Source: Firmicutes bacterium UBA6806 (GTDB taxonomy: Bacteria; Bacillota; Clostridia; Peptostreptococcales; Acidaminobacteraceae). Taken from it: a stretch of 64,000 nt of DNA. The stretch's first letter is position 1, and every line of letters starts with the position of its first letter. The DNA lies in contig DKFC01000014.1 of NCBI GenBank assembly GCA_002452745.1, positions 124,001 through 188,000 of the forward strand, read 5' to 3'. The translations under genes were made by a program, and so were the position numbers. Positions 26,220 to 35,311 of this stretch are shown one piece after another. A model generated the notes under the pieces. That model had not been told where the DNA came from and did not search any database. It worked only from the letters and a program-made list of their open reading frames with translations.

Positions 26220-29200
26220 TTAAATTTTTTCAACAAATAATGAAACGTCATGTCCATTTAAATTGTGAACCTCATATGCCTTATCTTCACCTTTTACCAT
26301 ATCAGTTCCCAGTGTTTCAGACATAATATACTCTTTGTGACAGCTAATTCCACTTTCAAAGTCATCTCCACAATTATAGTATATTCTGATATTGTCCATC
26401 ATTTCAAAGTCATTTGATTTTCTCATTTGCTGGATGCGTGAAACCATTTCTCTTGCATAGCCTTCGCCAATCAAAGCCTCTGTTAAATGAGTGTTCAAGA
26501 TGATGAAAATGTTATTTTCCATTTTCACAGTGAATCCCTCTTTGGCGCTGATATTAATTAAGACATGTTCACTGGTGAGTTTAAAGACTTCCCCATCCAA
26601 ATCGAGGTCGACAGTCTCACCATTTTCAAGACGCATTGCATACGTCTGAGGGTCTAAGGCAGATAACGCCTTTGAAAAACCACCCATATTCTTGCCGAGA
26701 ACAGGTCCGAGAACTTTAAAATTAGGTTTTAATTGGAAGTTCATATACTCTGGAAGATCTGTTGTAAAGATGACATCTTTTACATTGAGTTCTTCCATGA
26801 TAAGTGGCACTAAGTCACCAATCAACGCTTCATTTTTGCCATCTACGATGACATTTTGAATTGGTTGACGCACTTTTATTTTTACAGATTCTCTTGCGGC
26901 ACGTCCCAGTGTCACCAAATCTCTAACCAAGTCCATGCGCTCTTCGATTCTCTTGTCAATTAAAGTCTCATCCACTTCTGGATAGTTGCTCACATGGATA
27001 GATACCTCACCTGTTAAGTTTCTGAAAACCTCTTCTGTCAAGAATGGTGCAAACGGCGCTGCCAACTTACAAACCGCTACGAGCACTTCGTAAGTGGTTA
27101 AGAACACAGATTGTTTGTCCAGCGTCAATTCAGTTTCCCAGAACCTTCTTCTAGAACGTCTAATATACCAATTTGACAAATCTTCGCTGACAAACTCTTG
27201 TATTCTTCTAACTGCTTTAGTCAAATCAAATACGCTGAAGTCATTGTTAACTTCTTTAATTAGAGAATTCAGTTTCGATAAAACCCATTGATCAAGCTCT
27301 GGTCGATCTTTTGGGTTCACTTTAAAGCTAGCCACGTCTAAATCGTCTGTATTGGCATACAAAGTAAAGAAATTATAGACGTTTTTAAGCGTTCCGAAAA
27401 ATTTAGAGTTGACTTCTTGAAGCCCCTCTTCATCAAATTTAGTTGGAACCCATGCTGGTGAAACATAGTAGAGATACCATCTGACGACGTCAGCTCCGTA
27501 TTCTTCTAACAGTTTAAACGCATCTACAGTGTTTCCTTTTGACTTTGACATCTTCTTGCCGTGCTTATCTAAAATCAAGTCATTTACAAGGACATTTTTA
27601 TAAGGTGATACACCCATGACATAAGTGCTGATTGCGATTAACGAGTAGAACCAGCCACGGGTTTGATCTATCCCCTCGCAGATAAAATCTGCTGGGTAAA
27701 GTTCTTCAAAGTTTTCCTTGTTCTCAAACGGATAATGGTGTTGAGCAAATGGCATCGCCCCACTGTCAAACCAGCAGTCGATAACGTCAGGAACACGATT
27801 CATCACGCCACCGCATTTCTCACAAGTCAAATGAACATCGTCCACATACGGTCTGTGCAGCTCAATTGAATCGTCAATTGCCTCAATTGCCCTTTCAGCG
27901 AGCTCTTTTCTAGAACCAACGCTGGTCAGATGACCACAGTCACATTTCCAGATATTAAGCGGTGTTCCCCAGTAGCGGCTTCTTGAAATTGCCCAGTCGT
28001 TGAGGTTTTCAAGCCAGTTTCCAAATCGTTTTTCACCGACATAATCAGGATACCAATTGACGCTGTTGTTGTTCTCAATCAATTTATCCTTTAATCTTGT
28101 CATTTCAATATACCAGCTTGGTTTTGCATAGTATAAGAGTGGCGTCTTGCATCTCCAACAGTGCGGATAGTTGTGATCCATCTTCTGACGTTTATATAAA
28201 ATGTTATTTTCGCCGAGCCATTTGACGATTTCAGGGTCGGCATCTATGACAAATTGACCTTCCCAAGGCGTTGTTGTATACTTACCTTCTTCATCTACTG
28301 GTTGAAGTACTGGCAAATCGTATCTAACCCCTGTATTGTAGTCGTCTTCACCAAAAGCAGGCGCTGTATGGACGATTCCCGTTCCATCTTCAACGGTTAC
28401 ATAGTCGGCACATGTGACAAAAAATGCTTTTTTATCGGCTTTGACAAAAGGCATGAGTTGTTCATATTCCATATACTCGAGATCTTTACCTGTCATTTCT
28501 TCGATAACTTCATACTCGCCTTCGAGAACCTGCGGTGCGAGGTTCTTTTCCACATAGTAGATTTCGTCTCTATTTTTGACTTTAACATAAGTCTCATTGG
28601 CATTAACCGTTAATGCCACATTTGATGCCAGCGTCCAAGGGGTGGTTGTCCAAACGAGGAAATACTCATCTTTGTCTTTTACTTTAAACTTGACATAAAC
28701 AGTGACTGTTTTGATTTCTTGATACCCCTGTGCAACTTCATGTGATGCAAGCCCTGTTCCACATCTTGGGCAGTAAGGCAGAATTTTATGACCTTCATAG
28801 ATATATCCATCTTTAAAAAACTTGTCTAAAATCCACCACTCAGTCTCAATATAGTTGTTCTCCAGCGTGATATATGGGTTATCTAAGTCAATTAAATACG
28901 CCATTTTCTTAGTCATTTCACGCCATGCATCTTCGTATTCAAAAACTGAAGAACGACATTGGTGATTAAAATTCTCAATACCATATGCTTCGATGGCTGA
29001 TTTGTCATTGAGATTCAATCTCTTTTCCACTTCAATTTCAACAGGCAAACCATGTGTGTCCCATCCAGCTTTTCTCTTGACTTGGTAGCCTTTCATAGTC
29101 TTGTATCTGCATACAGAGTCCTTTAATGCCCTTGCCAAGACATGGTGAATACCAGGTCTTCCATTTGCAGTTGGCGGCCCTTCAAAGAAAATAAACGGCT

Positions 29201-29315
29201 TTTCGCCTTGTCGACTTTCAACACTTAATTTCAGCAAGTCGATGTCTTCCCAATAGCTTCGGACATTGCCCTCCGTTTGGGCTACAACGTCCTTATTCAG
29301 CTCCTTATAACTCAT
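26220..29315 (-). CDS. ileS: Isoleucyl-tRNA synthetase, type 2 (IleRS2) with GIHH signature
   Basis: 1031 residues, the length of the IleRS2 class (IleRS1 is ~930). The Rossmann catalytic domain has the class I signature as GIHH at residues 55-58 (context NGRPGIHHVLAR), not HIGH, and KMSKS around residue 588. The CP1 editing domain contains WTTTPWTLASN. After the anticodon-binding domain a ~250-residue C-terminal part contains DLDGEVF-type repeats as in eukaryote-like IleRS. The ATG at 29315 is 9 nt from AGGAAGG; two earlier ATGs abut that site. Expression is under a T-box leader. Swapped first and third signature residues are known in IleRS2 enzymes with extreme mupirocin resistance, so native resistance is predicted. 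Confidence 0.95.
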   Translation of the reverse strand: MSYKELNKDVVAQTEGNVRSYWEDIDLLKLSVESRQGEKPFIFFEGPPTANGRPGIHHVLARALKDSVCRYKTMKGYQVKRKAGWDTHGLPVEIEVEKRLNLNDKSAIEAYGIENFNHQCRSSVFEYEDAWREMTKKMAYLIDLDNPYITLENNYIETEWWILDKFFKDGYIYEGHKILPYCPRCGTGLASHEVAQGYQEIKTVTVYVKFKVKDKDEYFLVWTTTPWTLASNVALTVNANETYVKVKNRDEIYYVEKNLAPQVLEGEYEVIEEMTGKDLEYMEYEQLMPFVKADKKAFFVTCADYVTVEDGTGIVHTAPAFGEDDYNTGVRYDLPVLQPVDEEGKYTTTPWEGQFVIDADPEIVKWLGENNILYKRQKMDHNYPHCWRCKTPLLYYAKPSWYIEMTRLKDKLIENNNSVNWYPDYVGEKRFGNWLENLNDWAISRSRYWGTPLNIWKCDCGHLTSVGSRKELAERAIEAIDDSIELHRPYVDDVHLTCEKCGGVMNRVPDVIDCWFDSGAMPFAQHHYPFENKENFEELYPADFICEGIDQTRGWFYSLIAISTYVMGVSPYKNVLVNDLILDKHGKKMSKSKGNTVDAFKLLEEYGADVVRWYLYYVSPAWVPTKFDEEGLQEVNSKFFGTLKNVYNFFTLYANTDDLDVASFKVNPKDRPELDQWVLSKLNSLIKEVNNDFSVFDLTKAVRRIQEFVSEDLSNWYIRRSRRRFWETELTLDKQSVFLTTYEVLVAVCKLAAPFAPFLTEEVFRNLTGEVSIHVSNYPEVDETLIDKRIEERMDLVRDLVTLGRAARESVKIKVRQPIQNVIVDGKNEALIGDLVPLIMEELNVKDVIFTTDLPEYMNFQLKPNFKVLGPVLGKNMGGFSKALSALDPQTYAMRLENGETVDLDLDGEVFKLTSEHVLINISAKEGFTVKMENNIFIILNTHLTEALIGEGYAREMVSRIQQMRKSNDFEMMDNIRIYYNCGDDFESGISCHKEYIMSETLGTDMVKGEDKAYEVHNLNGHDVSLFVEKI

Positions 29316-29355
29316 TTCCATCATCCTTCCTATCTTTTGATTCACGATTTTCAAT

Positions 29356-29630
29356 AAAAAAGCCCCATAGTCAATGACTATGGGGCGAAATATTCGCGGT
29401 ACCACCCAATTTACAACTCAAAAGATGTGCAGCACTTACTTTCGAGCTATCTCTCAACAATGATATCGGTTTTATACCGGTTTGAATTACTTGCAACTGC
29501 GTTGGTTCAAACTGCTATGGGTGATTTTCAAACAGCTCAGTCTATCAGCTCTCACCAACCGCTGACTCTCTCGAGACCTAACTGTCATACTCTTCCCAAT
29601 TATCGCTTTTAATATGAAACATTTGCCTTT
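29356..29630 (-). promoter_or_regulatory. T-box riboswitch (isoleucine specifier)
   Basis: Minus-strand leader of ~275 nt before ileS. The T-box sequence TGGGTGGTACCGCG is at 29395-29408. A terminator with 12-bp arms GCCCCATAGTCA/TGACTATGGGGC (29362-29386) and a T run follows. A stem I apical motif GGTTGGTGAGAG is upstream, and an AUC codon (Ile) followed by A lies at 29523-29525 in the GAAAAUCACC context expected for the specifier loop. Uncharged tRNA-Ile would allow read-through. Confidence 0.9.
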
Positions 29631-29631
29631 A

Positions 29632-29660
29632 ATTATAACGGATGCCTATTTGTTCGTCAA
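29632..29660 (-). promoter_or_regulatory. Sigma-A promoter of the ileS T-box leader
   Basis: TTGACG (29655-29660) and perfect TATAAT (29632-29637) on the minus strand, 17-nt spacer. It lies only 16 nt beyond the divIVA stop codon. Confidence 0.8.
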
Positions 29661-29675
29661 TAGTTTTGTTGACAT

Positions 29676-30128
29676 CTACTCCATTTCCTTGAGTTGATTG
29701 TCTATTAGCTTTAGTTGACTTTCAAGCAACACCTTAAATTTGGTGTTGAAACTCACCAAGTCCTGCTTCGCATATTCCTGACGTTTGATGATATTTAAGA
29801 CCTCCGTATTGGCATCCGTAATCAGCTTTTTCGCTTGATCGTCAGCACGCTCTATCGTATATTGCGCCTTTGTTTCGGCATTTCTAATAATATCTTCAGA
29901 TGTCTTTTGCGCAAGAATCATCGCATCATTTATCGTTTTTTCCATTTGCGTGTAATGCTCAAGTCTTTTTTCCAGTTCATTGATCTTTGAAGTGGTTTCT
30001 ATATTCACATGAATCAGCTCTTCCATGCTCTTGACAACTTGAGCTAAAAACTCTTCTACTTCTGTTTCACTATAGCCTCTCAGGCCCTTTGAAAACTGTT
30101 TATTCTGAATTTCAAGTGGTGTTAGCAT
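29676..30128 (-). CDS. divIVA: DivIVA-domain cell-division protein
   Basis: 150 residues. The N-terminal membrane-curvature-binding domain reads MLTPLEIQNKQFSKGLRGYSETEVEEFL, followed by coiled coil to the end. DivIVA recruits partners to septa and poles. AGGGGGA precedes the ATG at 30128; the longer frame adds 12 unrelated residues. It is the last gene of the sepF cluster, 119 nt after ylmH. Confidence 0.93.
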   Translation of the reverse strand: MLTPLEIQNKQFSKGLRGYSETEVEEFLAQVVKSMEELIHVNIETTSKINELEKRLEHYTQMEKTINDAMILAQKTSEDIIRNAETKAQYTIERADDQAKKLITDANTEVLNIIKRQEYAKQDLVSFNTKFKVLLESQLKLIDNQLKEME

Positions 30129-30247
30129 GACATTCCCCCTAAACTTATCTATTTGTGAATTCATGATTTTTGCCTATCTACATTATACTCCAACTGACGG
30201 GGAAATAATGTTACTGAGTGATTTCAATTTTGTAACAAGTTCGCATG

Positions 30248-31039
30248 CTAATTTTCAGAGCTACTAAAGACAATTCGGATGCGCTCTTTTTTGGTAGTGC
30301 CCTCTATGGCATGAATTGAAAAACGTCCGTAGCCCCTCACAGATATCAGGTCTTCAACGTCTACTTCATAGGCATTGGATACAGTGGGCCTGTAGTTGAC
30401 CTTGACTTTTTCAGTGGCAACCAGTTTTTGTGCATCTCCTCTTGAAAGATTGTAAAATGAAGCCACCACGGCATCAAGTCTCAGAGATTTAACGGTGTCT
30501 GATTTCAATTTAATAGGTCGTATCATCTCAGTGATTTCTGAGAGCTCAATCTTCGTTCCCTTGACCGGTGCACGTCCAACACTTTCAAGAGACATCAAAA
30601 CGTAGTCACAGAGATCAGAATCTAGAATCATTACAAAAGAGGTGTCTCCTATGAGAATATCCCCCGTTCTTTCTCGCTGAATCCCCAGCCCCATGAGAGC
30701 TCCTAGGACATCTCTATGTGCCACCGAGTGAAATTTGCTTGGAAATTGATATTCAAGCGCCTGTATGCCAAAATCAGATTGATTGAGTTCTTCAAAATCA
30801 GGTGCAATTAAAAAGCGAACTCTCTCTGCGCCATCGTATCCGCCCCATTTTATAGCGTTGAGCTCGGGAAGTGTCTTCAAAATGGCGGACATGCCATAGG
30901 CAATATCAGGTGAACAAAACTGCGTCTCCTGCCGCTCATAGTACCTTTGAGCATGTGTAATTTTATCTATAGCCTTTAAAAAAGCACCTTCTTTATCTAG
31001 AAGATGCCCGTATTGTTTAATCCACTTTTCCCTCATCAT
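30248..31039 (-). CDS. ylmH: YlmH-type S4 RNA-binding protein (ribosome quality-control factor)
   Basis: 263 residues. The N-terminal YlmH domain (1-~175) is followed by an S4 domain (~185-245: RLDAVVASFYNLSRGDAQKLVA). B. subtilis YlmH binds obstructed 50S subunits in a pathway parallel to RqcP, which is of interest because rqcH is also in this window. The start codon directly follows the yggT stop, and a second ATG one codon later is equally possible. No strong ribosome-binding site; translational coupling is likely. Confidence 0.92.
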   Translation of the reverse strand: MMREKWIKQYGHLLDKEGAFLKAIDKITHAQRYYERQETQFCSPDIAYGMSAILKTLPELNAIKWGGYDGAERVRFLIAPDFEELNQSDFGIQALEYQFPSKFHSVAHRDVLGALMGLGIQRERTGDILIGDTSFVMILDSDLCDYVLMSLESVGRAPVKGTKIELSEITEMIRPIKLKSDTVKSLRLDAVVASFYNLSRGDAQKLVATEKVKVNYRPTVSNAYEVDVEDLISVRGYGRFSIHAIEGTTKKERIRIVFSSSEN

Positions 31040-31306
31040 CTAAAACCCGACGACGAGATAAGAAATAAGCTGTATTAGAAGCAGCGCCACCAAAGGACTG
31101 AAATCTATCATGTTTCCACCGATGTTCAATCTATATAGCAAATTCCTAATAGGTGTCAAAATTGGCTCTGTCAGATTAATCAGAATGCGCATAAACGGAT
31201 TATTGGCATCCCGAATAAACCAAGAGAGCATTGCTCTCGCAAAAATCATATACATGATAACCTGTAAAAAATAGAAGATTGTCACTCTTAACTGTATCAT
31301 AAACAT
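31040..31306 (-). CDS. yggT: YggT-family membrane protein (YlmG)
   Basis: 88 residues with two transmembrane helices (residues ~4-25 and ~65-88) linked by the family motif NPFMRILINLTEPILTPIRN. YlmG/YggT proteins sit in division gene clusters of Firmicutes, cyanobacteria and plastids and affect nucleoid or septum placement. The start may be the ATG at 31306 or 31300, both close to AAGGAAGG. It lies between sepF and ylmH, 9 nt after sepF. Confidence 0.92.
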   Translation of the reverse strand: MFMIQLRVTIFYFLQVIMYMIFARAMLSWFIRDANNPFMRILINLTEPILTPIRNLLYRLNIGGNMIDFSPLVALLLIQLISYLVVGF

Positions 31307-31315
31307 AATCCTTCC

Positions 31316-31810
31316 TTATTCCTTTAACCATGAACTGATTGTGCTCTCAGTCTTATTGACAGTTGTATCACCTGTTATATCCACATTTTGCGGCGCCAAA
31401 ACAAAGATGCCCTTTGCCACTTGCTGAATATGTCCATCCAGAGCATATAGTGCTCCTGAACAGAAATCGAATATCTTTCTAGCTAAATCCTTATCAAGTT
31501 CTGAAATATTCATGACCACTGGTCGTCTGCTCTTAAGCGTGTCCACAATACCAGTTGACTCCTCAAAACTCTTTGGGTGGAACAGGACAACATTCATTTG
31601 TGAATTAGAATGAATGTTGAGTATTTTATTGCTGGTTTTAATCGTGTTCATAGATTTTTGTGTTGTTTCAGCAATTGCGCTAATTGCATCATCTGTCTCT
31701 AAATCATCTCTTTTCATTTCGCTGTAAAAGTCCTCTGTCATGTAGTCATCATCTTCCTGTGAATCCACTCCCCAAAAAAATTTGATCTTATCAATAAATT
31801 TTTCGCCCAT
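31316..31810 (-). CDS. sepF: Cell-division protein SepF
   Basis: 164 residues. An N-terminal amphipathic segment (GEKFIDKIKFFWG) for membrane binding is followed by an acidic linker and the SepF core (~residues 80-155: VVLFHPKSFEESTGIVDTLK, RPVVMNISELD, RKIFDFCSGALYALDG). SepF tethers FtsZ to the membrane. The ATG at 31810 has GGAGG; the TTG 12 nt upstream is inside that ribosome-binding site. It lies 15 nt after yggS. Confidence 0.95.
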   Translation of the reverse strand: MGEKFIDKIKFFWGVDSQEDDDYMTEDFYSEMKRDDLETDDAISAIAETTQKSMNTIKTSNKILNIHSNSQMNVVLFHPKSFEESTGIVDTLKSRRPVVMNISELDKDLARKIFDFCSGALYALDGHIQQVAKGIFVLAPQNVDITGDTTVNKTESTISSWLKE

Positions 31811-31825
31811 CTCTTCCTCCAAAAT

Positions 31826-32530
31826 TTATTTTGTCTGATAATTCCGTTTGCCAAATATACGAGTTCCAACTCTTATCATGGTTGCACCTTCTTCAATTGC
31901 CACTTCATAATCACTTGACATGCCCATGGATAAATGCAACGGCACGACATTTTCATAAGAAGTGTTCTTCAATCCGTCGAATAGCACTTTCATTTGCTTA
32001 AAATCTGCTCTGAGCAGTTCAGGTTCTTCAACAATAGGTGCAATATACATGAGGCCACAGATTCTAATATTTTTGAGTGTCGATATGGCATCAAGCATTG
32101 TGGGTAAATAATCCGGCTCTATCCCGAATTTGCTCTCTTCATCTTGAATATTGACTTGAATCAGAATATCTTGAATTTTATGAATTTGTCCAGCCCGCTT
32201 ATTGATTTCTTCTGCGAGCTTGACACTGTCAACTGAGTGAATTAAATCCACCTTGTCGATGATATATTTTACCTTATTTGTCTGCAAATGTCCAATCAAA
32301 TGCCAATTTACACCTGGTTTTACAGCTTCGTACTTTCTAGTAATCTCTTGAACTTTATTCTCTGCTATATCTGTAACACCAAATTCAATTGCAGCATTCA
32401 TCACATCTGCTTCATATGTCTTAGTCACACCCAAAAGTGTCACAGAATTCAACTCTCTGCCGCTTTTCAGGCACGCTGCTTCAATTCCATTATGCACATC
32501 TTTGAGATTTTCATTTAAATACTGATACAT
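31826..32530 (-). CDS. yggS: YggS-family pyridoxal-phosphate homeostasis protein
   Basis: 234 residues, alanine-racemase-like barrel. The PLP lysine is in LLGVTKTY, and the conserved NWHLIGHLQTNK and SMGMSSDYEVAIEEGATMIRVGT segments are intact. It buffers PLP and influences amino-acid pools. The ATG at 32530 (MYQYLNENL) has GAGG at 7-nt spacing and lies 22 nt after the HlyD-like gene. The longer frame would overlap that gene's end. Confidence 0.95.
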   Translation of the reverse strand: MYQYLNENLKDVHNGIEAACLKSGRELNSVTLLGVTKTYEADVMNAAIEFGVTDIAENKVQEITRKYEAVKPGVNWHLIGHLQTNKVKYIIDKVDLIHSVDSVKLAEEINKRAGQIHKIQDILIQVNIQDEESKFGIEPDYLPTMLDAISTLKNIRICGLMYIAPIVEEPELLRADFKQMKVLFDGLKNTSYENVVPLHLSMGMSSDYEVAIEEGATMIRVGTRIFGKRNYQTK

Positions 32531-32552
32531 TGTAACGCCTCGTTTCCTACTT

Positions 32553-33812
32553 CTATTTAATTCGATCGCCTTCCTTGTATTTAGCGCCTTCACGGACGAC
32601 TTCCTGATTGGCCTTTATGCTTCTCATCACACCAGAGGACGGATCGTAGAACTGACCGTTATAAACAATTGCATAGTCCTTATCATAGCCGATAACCTTC
32701 ACCGGCACAAATTTCAGCGTCCTTTCACTGTCCACAACAAAGACGCCATTTTGGTCGTTGTAGGTCAGCAGTGAATCCGTATGCAATTTCAAGCCCTGAT
32801 AATTTTGTCTCGTAATTTCACAGTTTACAATTCGCTGGTCAAAGTACTGATCAAACGACTCTGTAATTCTTATGACTGCAACTGCCTTGTCTGAATTCAC
32901 AAATACATCGTAAACCTGTCCATCTATTTCAGTGCTGTTTATCTTAACTTTCACATTTGATACGCTCTTGTAAGTTTCCACTTCTTCCATATCAATTAAT
33001 ACCACAAGATAGCCAGTGGCATGGTCTACTATTTTAAAAATCGGCTCTCCCGCATTCACATGGTCTGGAGAAACCCTCTTGGGAACAATACTCAGCTTGT
33101 CTATTTCATCATAATTGATATTGTAGATGTTATCAATAGTAAATACGTCCTCATATCCATCCAAATTGTAAGTGAGCATCCCACTGGCAGGCGCATTGAC
33201 AACCAAGGACTGTCCTTCTTTAAGGCTGCCATTTCCAACTGTCTTTTGCGTGTAAGAAGACGTTCTATTTGCCAAGAACTTGTTCTCTCCTTCCAGCTTT
33301 TCCCGCATCTCTAACTTTAAGAGCAAGTCTCGTTTGAGCTCTGGGATTTTCTCATAACTCTGCTGGTTGATGTTGTAGATAATCTGGTCTTTTAAATTCA
33401 TGATGTCAAATTCAAGAACATTGTAATCATACTCAAGTTTCTTTTGGGTTTGCTCTGGAGTGGTCTCCGTCTGCTCTGATTGAGTCACACTGCCATCATT
33501 GTAGAGTTCTACAACAGGTTCACCCTTTGCGACAATTCGACCTTCTTCACCGAGCAAGTTGATACTTCCACTGGTGTTGGTGTTAACCACCATCTCATTA
33601 CGAATGATAATTGCCTGATACTGTTCCTTAATGTCAAGGTCGCCATATGGCACTAAATAGGAGCTCTGTTCCTTGTAGAAGAGATCAATTCCCAGTTTCA
33701 CCAAGAAGTAGACAATGACGCCCACCACAATCAAACTGACCAAAATACGCCCGTAATGCGGCCTTTTTTTCTTGCGAACCCTCTTCTTATTTTGATTTGC
33801 CTTTTTACTCAT
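32553..33812 (-). CDS. HlyD-like membrane-anchored protein of the sepF cluster
   Basis: 419 residues. A very basic N-terminus (residues 1-22) is followed by one transmembrane helix (~23-45) and a large extracytoplasmic part. This has a biotinyl-lipoyl-like half-motif (GRIVAKGEPVVELY), a coiled-coil hairpin (~125-185) and a second lipoyl-like half (GQSLVVNAPASGMLTYN), i.e. adaptor-protein architecture. Such HlyD-like proteins commonly head yggS-sepF operons in Clostridia. No transporter is adjacent, so a structural envelope or division role is as likely as efflux. Confidence 0.8.
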   Translation of the reverse strand: MSKKANQNKKRVRKKKRPHYGRILVSLIVVGVIVYFLVKLGIDLFYKEQSSYLVPYGDLDIKEQYQAIIIRNEMVVNTNTSGSINLLGEEGRIVAKGEPVVELYNDGSVTQSEQTETTPEQTQKKLEYDYNVLEFDIMNLKDQIIYNINQQSYEKIPELKRDLLLKLEMREKLEGENKFLANRTSSYTQKTVGNGSLKEGQSLVVNAPASGMLTYNLDGYEDVFTIDNIYNINYDEIDKLSIVPKRVSPDHVNAGEPIFKIVDHATGYLVVLIDMEEVETYKSVSNVKVKINSTEIDGQVYDVFVNSDKAVAVIRITESFDQYFDQRIVNCEITRQNYQGLKLHTDSLLTYNDQNGVFVVDSERTLKFVPVKVIGYDKDYAIVYNGQFYDPSSGVMRSIKANQEVVREGAKYKEGDRIK

Positions 33813-33836
33813 ATGACAACCACCAACCGAAAAGGA

Positions 33837-34865
33837 TTAATTCCAATTCTCAAATCCCTTTGCATATTCATCTATTTCATGTTTTTTTTGTCTAGACATC
33901 AAATGGTTTACCGCTTCCCTTGCGTTTTTGCCCTCATACAGAACCCGGTAGAGTTCCCTTGTAATTGGCATTTCCAATTGATACTTATTCATGAGGCTGT
34001 ACGCTGATTTAACCGTATATGCCCCTTCCACCACCATGCCGATTTCTTCAATTGCAGATTCAAAGGAATGCCCTTTTCCAATGAGAATACCGCAGCGTCT
34101 ATTCCGGCTGTGCATGCTGGTACAAGTTACGATGAGGTCACCAACACCTGCAAGTCCTCTAAAGGTCTCCACCGTTGCCCCCATCGCTGTGCCCAAGTAG
34201 GCAATTTCATTGATGCCTCTGGTAATGAGAGCTGCTTTGGCGTTGTCCCCATATCCAAGTCCATCGCTGATGCCTGCACCAAGGGCGATGATGTTCTTTA
34301 ACGCACCACTGATTTCAACGCCCACCACATCAGGATTCGTATAGATTCTAATGTAGTCATTTGAAAAAATATCTTGAATCAGTTCAGCTGCTTTTCTCGA
34401 TTTTGAAGCTGATACAAGTGCCGTTGGGAGTTTTAGTGAGACTTCCTCTGCATGTGATGGTCCAGAAAGTGCCACAAACGTCTGATTCGGCAAAAGCCTC
34501 TCTGTAATCTGAGAAACGGTCTCAAGGGTTTCCATGTCAATTCCCTTTGAGACGTTGACAACGAGGACATCTTCTCTAATGAGGGTTTTCTTCACCATCT
34601 CTTCAAGCGTTTTCCGATAATGTTGTGACGGCACTGAAAACAAGATGATTTCAGCTGTCTCAACAGCCTCACTGATATCCGATGTAAACACAATCGTTTC
34701 TGGAATTTGAACGCCCTTTAAATATTTTTCATTCATTCGTGTTTTTATAATTTCATCGACTTGCGATTGATTTCTAGCCCAGACTTTAACTTGATGACCA
34801 TTGTCATTCAACACAAGTGACAATGCCGTCCCCCAGCTTCCAGCCGCTATTATTGTTATCTTCAC
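33837..34865 (-). CDS. gpsA: Glycerol-3-phosphate dehydrogenase [NAD(P)+], GTG start
   Basis: 342 residues. It makes sn-glycerol-3-phosphate for phospholipids. I place the start at the GTG at 34865, with GGAGG 7 nt upstream; the ATG 27 nt earlier has none and the family begins at this point. The N-terminal nucleotide-binding loop reads IIAAGSWGTALS, where the first Gly of the usual GAGSWG is Ala. The catalytic Lys region (GVEISGALKNIIALGAGISDGL) is intact. It ends just before the HlyD-like gene. Confidence 0.95.
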   Translation of the reverse strand: MKITIIAAGSWGTALSLVLNDNGHQVKVWARNQSQVDEIIKTRMNEKYLKGVQIPETIVFTSDISEAVETAEIILFSVPSQHYRKTLEEMVKKTLIREDVLVVNVSKGIDMETLETVSQITERLLPNQTFVALSGPSHAEEVSLKLPTALVSASKSRKAAELIQDIFSNDYIRIYTNPDVVGVEISGALKNIIALGAGISDGLGYGDNAKAALITRGINEIAYLGTAMGATVETFRGLAGVGDLIVTCTSMHSRNRRCGILIGKGHSFESAIEEIGMVVEGAYTVKSAYSLMNKYQLEMPITRELYRVLYEGKNAREAVNHLMSRQKKHEIDEYAKGFENWN

Positions 34866-34901
34866 GATTTGCCTCCATATTAAGCTATTCATACGATTTT
34901 C

Positions 34902-34930
34902 ATTATATCACAAATCCACAAACACTTAAA
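34902..34930 (-). promoter_or_regulatory. Possible promoter of gpsA
   Basis: Perfect TATAAT on the minus strand (34902-34907) with a poor -35 (TTTAAG, 34925-34930) at 17 nt, about 40 nt before the GTG start. Confidence 0.35.
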
Positions 34931-34954
34931 CCATATCGAAAACGCCACTCTCCA

Positions 34955-34990
34955 TAAAACAAGGGTGAAGATTCTCAATAATCCCCACCC
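34955..34990 (-). terminator. Intrinsic terminator
   Basis: Minus-strand arms GGGTGGGGATT / AATCTTCACCC (34980-34990, 34963-34973) pair over 11 positions with two G-U, followed by TTGTTTT. It ends the yhaO-yhaN-small membrane gene operon. Confidence 0.65.
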
Positions 34991-35010
34991 CATCACTGAC
35001 GTTTATTTTC

Positions 35011-35295
35011 TCAAAATAGCCCAATCCACTGCCCTGCATTGAAATACAAAGTCAAGGCAAGTGCCAAAATGCCACAAATAGCACCGAAAAAGTAGAATCT
35101 CTCTTTTATCTTTTCCTTTCGATAGCGTTCCAATTCGTATTCCCATGCAAATTTCTGAGTTCCCTCTGGTTCACGGATCTCATATATATCCTTCTGTGAT
35201 TCTCTCGGGGAGCGCACTCTGTTATTTTGCGCCTCCTTTAAAATCTCACGCTTTCTCTTTTCAAGCTCTAATTGCTCTATAATCGCTTTATTCAT
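35011..35295 (-). CDS. Small membrane protein downstream of yhaN
   Basis: 94 residues. A charged, Lys/Glu/Arg-rich helical segment (1-65) is followed by a C-terminal transmembrane helix (~70-87, FFGAICGILALALTLYF). GGGGGTC is placed for the ATG at 35295; the longer frame overlaps yhaN. It lies 16 nt downstream of the ATPase gene, so it is probably co-transcribed. I recognise no family; a tail-anchored topology with the charged part in the cytosol is expected. Confidence 0.6.
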   Translation of the reverse strand: MNKAIIEQLELEKRKREILKEAQNNRVRSPRESQKDIYEIREPEGTQKFAWEYELERYRKEKIKERFYFFGAICGILALALTLYFNAGQWIGLF

Positions 35296-35311
35296 ATGAC
35301 CCCCAAACGGT

